Source: Thermohalobaculum sp039033215 (GTDB lineage Bacteria > Pseudomonadota > Alphaproteobacteria > Rhodobacterales > Rhodobacteraceae). From it: a DNA stretch of 28,854 bases. The stretch's first letter is position 1. Every line of letters starts with the position of its first letter. The notes beneath the pieces are model-generated. The model did not search any database. It saw only the letters and a program-made list of their open reading frames with translations, and was not told where the DNA came from. Below, piece by piece: positions 23,475 to 28,854 of the stretch. The position numbers and the translations under genes were made by a program. The DNA is taken from contig JBCCDA010000057.1 of assembly GCA_039033215.1 (NCBI GenBank), forward strand, positions 1-28,854, written 5' to 3'.

Positions 23475-24329
23475 ATGACCCAACCCTCTCGCCTCCGCGC
23501 CCTGATGTCGGCGGGCCTCGTCCAGGCGCCCGGCTGTTTCGACGGCCTCTCCGCCCGGCTGATCGAGCAGGCAGGGTTCAAGGCCGTCTACGCCTCTGGC
23601 GGCGCCATTTCCCGCGGGGCAGGGATTCCGGATCTGGGGCTTCTGAGCGTCAATGAGATGGCCGACCGCATGGCCCAGATCGCCGATGCCGTCGACGTTC
23701 CGGTGATCGCTGACGCCGACACCGGCTATGGCAATGCCCTGAATGCCCGGCGTGCCGCGCGCCAGTTCGCCCGCGCAGGCGTTGCTGCTATCCACCTGGA
23801 AGATCAGACGTTTCCGAAGAAATGCGGCCACTATGACGACAAGGCGATCGTGAGCCGGGAAGCCTTCGCCCAGAAGATCCGGGCCGTGAAGGACGCTGTT
23901 GGCGATGACCTCGTGCTGATCGCCCGCACGGACGCCCTGGCTGTCGAGGGGTTCGACGCCGCCATCGACCGCTGCGAAGCCTATGCCGAAGCTGGTGCTG
24001 AGGTCATCTTCTTCGAGGCCCCCCAAACCGTGCAGCAGATCGAGGACGCTGCCCGGCTGATCTCGGCGCCGCTGCTCCTGAACATGTTTGCGGGTGGCAA
24101 GACGCCGGTGGTCCCGCTTGCCCGGCTGCAGGAGCTGGGGATTGCCATTGTCATCGTCCCCTCGGACCTACAGCGCGCCGCGATCTTCGCGATGCAAGAG
24201 ACCTTGCGCGCGATCGCCGAGGATGGCGACTCGGGGCGACTTCAGGACCGCATGGTGACCTTCAAGGACCGAGAGACCATCATCGGCACCGACGACTGGA
24301 ACGAGCTGAACAGGAGGTTCGCGGAATGA
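23475..24329 (+). CDS. Isocitrate lyase/PEP mutase family lyase (methylisocitrate or dimethylmalate lyase-like)
   Basis: A 284-residue alpha/beta-barrel protein of the ICL/PEP mutase superfamily. Phosphate/carboxylate loop residues YASGGAISRGAGIPDLG are at 39-55, metal-binding aspartates in IADADTGYG (Asp80, Asp82), Glu109-Asp110 in HLEDQ, and the lyase active-site loop KKCGH at 115-119 with its catalytic cysteine. The KKCGH loop indicates C-C lyase activity (2-methylisocitrate lyase, 2,3-dimethylmalate lyase) rather than PEP mutase or hydrolase. The product would be pyruvate or a 2-oxo acid plus a carboxylate. The ATG at 23475 gives a normal-length protein. Its stop overlaps the start of the MBL hydrolase (ATGA). 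Confidence 0.87.
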   Translation: MTQPSRLRALMSAGLVQAPGCFDGLSARLIEQAGFKAVYASGGAISRGAGIPDLGLLSVNEMADRMAQIADAVDVPVIADADTGYGNALNARRAARQFARAGVAAIHLEDQTFPKKCGHYDDKAIVSREAFAQKIRAVKDAVGDDLVLIARTDALAVEGFDAAIDRCEAYAEAGAEVIFFEAPQTVQQIEDAARLISAPLLLNMFAGGKTPVVPLARLQELGIAIVIVPSDLQRAAIFAMQETLRAIAEDGDSGRLQDRMVTFKDRETIIGTDDWNELNRRFAE

Positions 24330-25144
24330 TTGATGCCCCCGACTACGAGGTCTTTGCCATCAAGTACGGCGACGTGAACATCCCGGGATCCTACGCGACG
24401 ATCCTCGAAGATCCGAACGACCCGCACACGACCTCCGATCGGCAGCTGACGTACTACGTCTGGCTGATCCGGGGGGGCGGGCGGAACATCCTGCTGGACT
24501 GCGGGTTCGACCATGAATGCGGCGCCAAGCGGGGCCGCAAGATCGAACGCCTGCCAGACGAGGCGATCGCCAAGCTGGGCACTACCGCGGACCAAATCGA
24601 CACGGTCATCGTCAGCCACATGCACTACGACCATGCGGGCAACTTCGGGCTGTTCCCGAATGCCGAATTCCTGGTTCAGGACAAGGAGGTCGCCTTCGCG
24701 ACCAGCCGCTACATGCGTTACCCGGCTGTGCGCCGTCCGTTCGAGGCCGACCATGTCTGCGAGCTGATCCAGTTGAACTTCGCCGAGCGGGTGCGCTACA
24801 TTGATGGCGATGCCGAGATCGCGCCGGGGATCACGGTCCACCACCTGCCTGGCCACGCCCACGGTCTGATGGGTGCGCAGGTCAAGACGACGCGAGGGCG
24901 GGTCTTTCTCGCCTCGGACGTCGCGCATTTCTACGACAACATCTGGAAGCGCAATCCGTTCTCGATCCTCCAGCACATCCCGGAGTACTGCGACAGCCAC
25001 GACAAGATGGTGCGTATGGCCGAGAGCCCGGACCACATCATCCCCGGACACGACCCGCTGGTGCTCGAGATCTACCCCAAGCACCCGGATGATCCGGACA
25101 CTGTGGACCTGACCGTGCCGCCCAGCCGGTCCGTGGGGCCGTGA
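24326..25144 (+). CDS. MBL-fold hydrolase, N-acyl-homoserine lactonase-like
   Basis: A 272-residue metallo-beta-lactamase-fold hydrolase of the AttM/AiiA-like lactonase group. The zinc motif is SHMHYDHAG (His98, His100, Asp102, His103), followed by LPGHAHG, the bridging Asp in LASDVAHFY, and PGHDPLV near the C-terminus. The N-terminal part with YYVWLIRGGGRNILLDCGFD is usual for these proteins. It overlaps the lyase stop by four bases, so coupled translation with a catabolic lyase favours hydrolysis of a pathway lactone or ester over quorum quenching; that is inference. A second, different MBL protein lies further down the same block. Confidence 0.87.
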   Translation: MIDAPDYEVFAIKYGDVNIPGSYATILEDPNDPHTTSDRQLTYYVWLIRGGGRNILLDCGFDHECGAKRGRKIERLPDEAIAKLGTTADQIDTVIVSHMHYDHAGNFGLFPNAEFLVQDKEVAFATSRYMRYPAVRRPFEADHVCELIQLNFAERVRYIDGDAEIAPGITVHHLPGHAHGLMGAQVKTTRGRVFLASDVAHFYDNIWKRNPFSILQHIPEYCDSHDKMVRMAESPDHIIPGHDPLVLEIYPKHPDDPDTVDLTVPPSRSVGP

Positions 25145-25150
25145 CGCTCC

Positions 25151-25468
25151 ATGGTCCGCGACCTGCGCGACGACCGGGATGTCCAAGAACCGCAAGATCA
25201 TTCAGGTTTCTTTGTCGCGCCTGACGAATGCCTCGCGCACGGTTGTTGCCACTACGAGCTGCCGGATGTGTTCGAGTGGCGCAAACCAGCCAACGGGGCA
25301 GGTCCGATGGTTGTCGCGCGACAACCGAAGACGGAACAGGAACTTCGCCTTGTGGCCCTCGCAATGTTCTGCTGCCCGGTGAATGCCATCTACTATGGGG
25401 GCAACAATCGACGCGTTATCTCCGCGATACGCAAGCAGGGCGTCAGCAGCTCTAACGTGCTCGGCTAG
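25151..25468 (+). CDS. Small ferredoxin-like Fe-S protein with a CxxHxxC motif
   Basis: A 105-residue protein resembling the single-cluster ferredoxins that serve P450s and other oxygenases. Residues 25-41 read DECLAHGCCHYELPDVF, giving Cys27-x2-His30-x2-Cys33 where a standard cluster would have a middle cysteine, and AMFCCPVNAI gives the last Cys (74 or 75) before Pro76. His in the middle position is common in [3Fe-4S] ferredoxins; the extra cysteines 32 and 74 could be alternative ligands. It begins six bases after the MBL hydrolase and ends five bases before the CoA ligase, clearly within the operon. The ribosome-binding site is weak. No P450 is present, so its redox partner is unknown. 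Confidence 0.68.
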   Translation: MVRDLRDDRDVQEPQDHSGFFVAPDECLAHGCCHYELPDVFEWRKPANGAGPMVVARQPKTEQELRLVALAMFCCPVNAIYYGGNNRRVISAIRKQGVSSSNVLG

Positions 25469-25473
25469 CACCC

Positions 25474-26964
25474 ATGAACCCCTCCGCCGCCCTCCGCCAG
25501 CAAGCATTGGCCCAGCCCGATCATCCCGCGATCCTGTGGGAGGGCGGGGTGCTCACCTATGGCGCGTTCGAGGATCGGGTATCGCGGATGGCCGGCGGGC
25601 TGGTGGCACGCCTGGCGCCGGGATCGCGCATCGCGCTGGTCATGGAGAACTGCCCGGAGTTCCTGCCCGCGCTCTATGCGATTTGGCGGGCGGGCATGGT
25701 GGCTGTCCCGATCAACGCGAGGCTCCATGCCCGCGAGCACGCCTGGATCCTGGAGAATGCCGAGGCCACACTGACGCTCGCCTCCCCCGCGCTCGGCGAA
25801 AAGTTGACAGCTGTCAACTTCCCTAACGAAATTTTAACGTTAAAGAGCCGTGAATGGGACGCGCTCGAGGGCCCACCCATCACCGAGACCACGACAAGCC
25901 CGGACAATCTGGCCTGGCTCTTCTACACCTCCGGCACGACCGGGCGTCCCAAGGGCGCCATGATCACGCACCGCAACCTGATGGCGGCCGCTTGGGCCTA
26001 TTGCACGGATGTCGATTTCATCGGACCTAACGACATCCGCCTGCACGCGGCCCCGCTGACCCATGGCTCGGGCCTTTATGCCGTGCCCTTCGTCCTGAAG
26101 GGTGCGCAGAACCTGATCCTGCCGGGCGGCTTCCGGCCCGAGGACATCTTTGACGTTCTCGCCACCCGCCAGAACGTCAGCTTCTTTGCAGCCCCCACGA
26201 TGGTCAGCCGCCTGATCAATCATCCCTTGGCTTTGCTGTCGGACCACCCGGGGCTCAAGACGCTCGAGTACGGGGGAGCGCCCATGTACCTCGCCGACCT
26301 CAAGCGCGCGCTCGAGGTCTTCGGCCCGCGGCTCTACCAGGTCTATGGCCAGGGGGAGGCACCGATGACAATCTCCCACACCACCAAGGCCATGCATGCC
26401 GATGCCTGCCACCCCCGCTATTGGGAGCGGCTGGCGACGGTGGGCACGCCCCGTTCTGGCTGCGAGGTGCGGATCATGGGGCCGGACGGGCCCTTGCCCA
26501 TGGGAGAGACGGGCGAGATCGCCACCCGCTCGGACGTCGTGGTTCCCGGCTACTGGAAGAACCCGGAGGCGACGGCCAGGGCCATCCGCGATGGCTGGCT
26601 GATGACCGGCGATGTCGGGTCGCTGGACGATGAGGGGTTCCTGATCATCAAGGACCGGTCCAAGGACATGGTGATCTCGGGCGGCATGAACATCTACCCC
26701 CGCGAGATCGAGGAGGTGCTGCTGACCCACCCGGGCGTCACCGAATGCTCGGTCGTCGGGCGCCCGGATCCGGACTGGGGCGAGGCGCTGGTCGCCTTCG
26801 TCGTGGGGACGGCCACGGTGGCGGATCTGGACCGCCTGTGCCTCGACAATCTCGCCAGGTTCAAGCGCCCAAAGGAGTGGCGGCTCATCGACGCGCTGCC
26901 AAAGAACAACTACGGCAAGATCGTCAAGACCGACCTGCGCGCGTTGCTGGAGGCGGAGGATTGA
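25474..26964 (+). CDS. AMP-dependent acyl-CoA synthetase/ligase
   Basis: A 496-residue ANL-superfamily CoA ligase that activates a carboxylate as acyl-AMP and then acyl-CoA. The P-loop is YTSGTTGRPKGA (151-162), followed by APLTHGSGLYA, the adenine site YGQGEAPMT, GWLMTGDVG, and the hinge KDRSKDMVISGGMNIYPREIEE; the catalytic lysine is in PKNNYGKIVK near the end. The motif YGQGEAP differs from MatB's YGMTET, so the substrate is different. Residues 110-124 (KLTAVNFPNEILTLK) are encoded by an AT-rich patch with rare codons and two perfect palindromes. The ATG at 25474 is five bases after the ferredoxin stop. An aromatic or branched acid is plausible but unproven. Confidence 0.9.
   Translation: MNPSAALRQQALAQPDHPAILWEGGVLTYGAFEDRVSRMAGGLVARLAPGSRIALVMENCPEFLPALYAIWRAGMVAVPINARLHAREHAWILENAEATLTLASPALGEKLTAVNFPNEILTLKSREWDALEGPPITETTTSPDNLAWLFYTSGTTGRPKGAMITHRNLMAAAWAYCTDVDFIGPNDIRLHAAPLTHGSGLYAVPFVLKGAQNLILPGGFRPEDIFDVLATRQNVSFFAAPTMVSRLINHPLALLSDHPGLKTLEYGGAPMYLADLKRALEVFGPRLYQVYGQGEAPMTISHTTKAMHADACHPRYWERLATVGTPRSGCEVRIMGPDGPLPMGETGEIATRSDVVVPGYWKNPEATARAIRDGWLMTGDVGSLDDEGFLIIKDRSKDMVISGGMNIYPREIEEVLLTHPGVTECSVVGRPDPDWGEALVAFVVGTATVADLDRLCLDNLARFKRPKEWRLIDALPKNNYGKIVKTDLRALLEAED
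25801..25844. repeat. Two perfect palindromes in an AT-rich patch inside the CoA ligase gene
   Basis: AAGTTGACAGCTGTCAACTT (25801-25820) is a perfect 20-base palindrome. Twelve bases later TTTAACGTTAAA (25833-25844) is a perfect 12-base palindrome. They lie in a run of codons rare for this genome (TTG, ACA, CCT, ATT, TTA twice) within a variable linker of the ligase. They could be an operator, an RNA hairpin, or chance in a diverged segment. Confidence 0.7.
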
Positions 26965-26985
26965 TATCGGCCGCCTGACCGGCGT

Positions 26986-27047
26986 GTCCCGGGCTTGACC
27001 CGGGACCTCCCGAAGGCGACGTAGGGATCCCGGGCCAGGCCCGGGAT
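26986..27047. repeat. Pair of CCCGGG-type intergenic palindromes
   Basis: In the 113-base gap after the CoA ligase, GTCCCGGG-CTTGA-CCCGGGAC (26986-27006) is followed by ATCCCGGGCC-A-GGCCCGGGAT (27027-27047). Both are perfect inverted repeats and share the CCCGGG core, so they can also pair with each other. They resemble the small CCCGGGCTTGACCCGGG intergenic repeats scattered in alphaproteobacterial genomes. An mRNA-processing or partial terminator role between the ligase and MBL genes is possible. Confidence 0.75.
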
Positions 27048-27077
27048 GGATCATTCCCGGCAGAAGGCGCCCGGCCC

Positions 27078-27962
27078 ATGACCGACCTCGCCCCGCCCGC
27101 CTTCCGTGTTGGCGACTTCGTCGTCCAGCAGGTGGTCGAGTTCCAGGCGCCGTTCCGGCCGCTCGCCACGATGTTCCCCGAGGCCGCACGTGATCCCGCG
27201 GCGCTCGAGGCCCTGCTGCCACGGTTGCAGCCCTGGTGCGTCGATGAGCAGGGGCGCGCGATCCTGCCTGTGCAATCCTATGTGATCCGGACCGGGCGGC
27301 ACGTCATCCTGATCGACACCTGCGTCGGATGCGACAAGACGAACTCGCGGTTTCCCGAGTGGGCAGGGCGGCAGGACGAGGGCTGGTTGCAGCGCCTGCA
27401 GGCGATGGGCATGCAGCCTGAACAGGTCACGCATGTCCTCTGCACGCACCTCCATTCCGATCATTCCGGCTGGAACACGCGGCTTCTGGACGGGCGCTGG
27501 GTGCCGACGTTCCCGAACGCGCGGTACATCTTCGCCAAGGCCGAGGTCGCACATGCCGAAGCCAACGAGACCGAGCTCTACGCTGAGAACGTGCTGCCGG
27601 TGATCGCGGCGGGGCAGGCGGATCTGGTGGAGACCGATCACCAGATCGAGGACGGCGTCTGGCTGGAGCCGACACCCGGCCACACGCCGGGCCATGTGGC
27701 GGTGCATCTCGTCAGCGCGGGCCGGCACGCGGTCATGTGGGGCGATCTGTTGCACTCGCCCGCCCAGGCCCTCTATCCGCACTGGGCTTATGCGAGGGAT
27801 GTCTCGGCGGCGGACAGCACGGCCTCCAGATGGCGGGTGCTGGGAGCGGCGGCCGAGCACAATCGGCTGATCCTGTCCTCGCATTTCCCGCTCCCCTCGG
27901 TCGGGCGTGTCCGGTCCGAAGGTGCGGGCTTCTGGTTCGACTATGAAGGAGAGACGCGATGA
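27078..27962 (+). CDS. MBL-fold metallo-hydrolase
   Basis: A 294-residue metallo-beta-lactamase-fold protein. The zinc motif is CTHLHSDHSGW (His124, His126, Asp128, His129), followed by PTPGHTPGHVAVHL, the Asp in VMWGDLLHSP, and a final metal His in SSHFPLPSVGR. The N-terminal region has a TCVGCDKTN segment near residue 81. Its subgroup differs from the other MBL protein of the block, which has SHMHYDH and is lactonase-like. The ATG at 27078 has AGAAGG upstream, and its stop overlaps the SDR start by four bases. A thioester, lactone or other hydrolase role in the same pathway is possible; the substrate is unknown. Confidence 0.88.
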   Translation: MTDLAPPAFRVGDFVVQQVVEFQAPFRPLATMFPEAARDPAALEALLPRLQPWCVDEQGRAILPVQSYVIRTGRHVILIDTCVGCDKTNSRFPEWAGRQDEGWLQRLQAMGMQPEQVTHVLCTHLHSDHSGWNTRLLDGRWVPTFPNARYIFAKAEVAHAEANETELYAENVLPVIAAGQADLVETDHQIEDGVWLEPTPGHTPGHVAVHLVSAGRHAVMWGDLLHSPAQALYPHWAYARDVSAADSTASRWRVLGAAAEHNRLILSSHFPLPSVGRVRSEGAGFWFDYEGETR

Positions 27963-28735
27963 GCGCGAAGACGGCTCTGATCACGGGTGGAGCAAGCGGG
28001 ATCGGCGAGGCGACGGCGCGCCGGTTAGCCGCCGATGGCTTCAGCGTCGCGGTTGTTGATGTCAACGGCGCGGCGGCGGAGGCGGTGGCAGCCGAAATCG
28101 GCGGGCTTGGGCTGACGGCCGATGTCTCGGACCCGGAGGCGATCGAGGCGGCGGTGCGGGAGGCGGAGCGGACCTTCCGCCGTATCGATGCCTGTGTGTG
28201 TTCGGCAGGGATCCTCGAGACACCAGGCACGATCATGGACGGCGACCGGGAAGCCGAGGCGCGTATCTGGGCGGTCAACTACCAAGGCACGGTCGACACC
28301 TGCCGGTCGGTGGGGCGCGTGATGCAGGCGCACGGTGCCGGCGCGATCGTGACCCTGGGATCGATCAACTCGTTCTCTGCTCTGCCGTTGCCCGCCTATT
28401 GTCCCTCTAAGACTGCGATCCTGCGGCTTACCGAGATGTTGGCGGTCGAGCTTGGCCGTTTCGGGATCCGCGTCAACGGTGTGGCGCCGACCTACGTGCT
28501 GACCCCTGCGCTGAAGGCCAAGATCGAGAGCGGCGAGCGCGATCCGCAGATGGTCAAGGGGGCCAACGCGCTCGGCACCTGGATCGAGCCCGCGGACATC
28601 GCTGACGTGATCGCCTTCCTCTGCTCGGATCAGGCCCGTGCGGTTTCGGGTGTCATGCTGCCCGTCGATGCCGGGCACCTGCCCGCCGAACGCTACCGGA
28701 ACTTTGCGGGTGGTGTTCCCTGGAACCCACGATAG
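27959..28735 (+). CDS. Short-chain dehydrogenase/reductase
   Basis: A 258-residue classical SDR. The cofactor motif is TGGASGIG (9-16). Asp34 after the second strand (VVDVNG) predicts NAD(H) rather than NADP(H). The usual NNAG is CSAG (81-84), with Asn107 in VNYQGT, Ser135, and catalytic Tyr147 and Lys151 in YCPSK. GIRVNGVAPTYVLTP and LPVDAGH complete the pattern. It interconverts an alcohol and a ketone. Translation is coupled to the MBL hydrolase by an ATGA overlap, so it probably oxidises or reduces a product of that hydrolase. It is the last gene of the plus-strand block. Confidence 0.92.
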   Translation: MSAKTALITGGASGIGEATARRLAADGFSVAVVDVNGAAAEAVAAEIGGLGLTADVSDPEAIEAAVREAERTFRRIDACVCSAGILETPGTIMDGDREAEARIWAVNYQGTVDTCRSVGRVMQAHGAGAIVTLGSINSFSALPLPAYCPSKTAILRLTEMLAVELGRFGIRVNGVAPTYVLTPALKAKIESGERDPQMVKGANALGTWIEPADIADVIAFLCSDQARAVSGVMLPVDAGHLPAERYRNFAGGVPWNPR

Positions 28736-28817
28736 GGCTCCCGCTATCGGACCAAGCCTCGTGTCATCGCGCTGACGCGCGACAACACTCCCTTGTCCGA
28801 GCCCGCCACCACCCCCA

Positions 28818-28854
28818 CCGCCGCCAAGGCGCGCTTCGCGCGCCTTGGCGGCGG
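28818..28854. terminator. Perfect long hairpin at the end of the window
   Basis: CCGCCGCCAAGGCGCGC (28818-28834) is perfectly complementary to GCGCGCCTTGGCGGCGG (28838-28854) around a TTC loop, giving a 17-base GC-rich stem that stops exactly at the last base. It lies 82 bases beyond the SDR stop. It could be a strong transcription terminator, but a T-run, if any, would be outside the window, and assemblies often break at such fold-backs. The 82 bases before it hold only an imperfect small stem (about 28760-28785) and no gene. Confidence 0.55.

Noticed and set aside
24326..25144. Quorum-quenching AHL lactonase function
   Set aside because: Only fold-level similarity is visible, and coupling to a lyase gene favours a catabolic substrate; kept as lactonase-like only.
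25804..25837. Internal promoter at the TTGACA inside the CoA ligase gene
   Set aside because: No -10 element at 16-18 base spacing; TTGACA is part of the perfect palindrome.
28760..28785. Terminator directly after the SDR gene
   Set aside because: The stem is short with an unequal internal bulge and no T-run; the perfect hairpin at 28818-28854 is the better candidate.

Overview
The window is a stretch of high-GC chromosome densely packed with catabolic genes. By family content (CaiB/BaiF CoA-transferases, paired acyl-CoA dehydrogenases, malonyl-CoA synthetase, serine-glyoxylate-type aminotransferase, TauD/TfdA dioxygenases), gene packing with ATGA overlaps, and frequent TTG/GTG starts, it looks like an alphaproteobacterium, most likely Rhodobacteraceae (Roseobacter-like). 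That placement is inference. The first ~285 bases do not belong to the same genome. They are about 37% GC and encode, on the minus strand, part of an NtrC-type sigma-54 activator with Bacteroidetes-like sequence. They are joined abruptly to the last codons of an enoyl-CoA hydratase, most simply an assembly or library chimera.

Layout. 277-2309 (minus): CaiB/BaiF CoA-transferase followed by a crotonase. 2420-3660 (plus): TauD/TfdA dioxygenase overlapped by a small membrane-anchored protein. 3664-5194 (minus): MFS transporter and a 75-residue unknown. 5292-9499 (plus): two acyl-CoA dehydrogenase subunits, a 59-residue unknown, a crotonase and a ketopantoate-reductase-type enzyme. 9573-13955 (minus): a YdiJ-like FAD/Fe-S oxidoreductase followed by malonyl-CoA synthetase MatB. 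14067-19383 (plus): class V aminotransferase, PaaI thioesterase, crotonase, second CaiB/BaiF CoA-transferase, Asp/Glu racemase-maleate isomerase-type protein, small membrane protein and flavin reductase. 19417-22146 (minus): histidine phosphatase, HI0933/YhiN flavoprotein and, as a separate unit, a second TauD/TfdA dioxygenase. 22248-28735 (plus): PrpF-type isomerase, isocitrate-lyase/PEP-mutase-family lyase, AHL-lactonase-like MBL hydrolase, a small Fe-S ferredoxin, acyl-CoA ligase, a second MBL hydrolase and an SDR. The window ends in a perfect 17-bp-arm hairpin.

How the genes work together. The common theme is activation, desaturation, modification and release of unusual acyl-CoA or dicarboxylate substrates: two CoA ligases, two CoA-transferases, a two-subunit acyl-CoA dehydrogenase, three crotonases and a thioesterase. 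All three crotonases lack both catalytic glutamates of classical enoyl-CoA hydratase, so they may carry out other crotonase chemistry. The PrpF-type isomerase plus lyase suggests handling of a methylitaconate- or dimethylmalate-like branched dicarboxylate. No substrate is proven by sequence. I see no tRNA, rRNA, CRISPR, insertion sequence, phage or recognisable defence genes. No gene-free gap exceeds about 130 bases.
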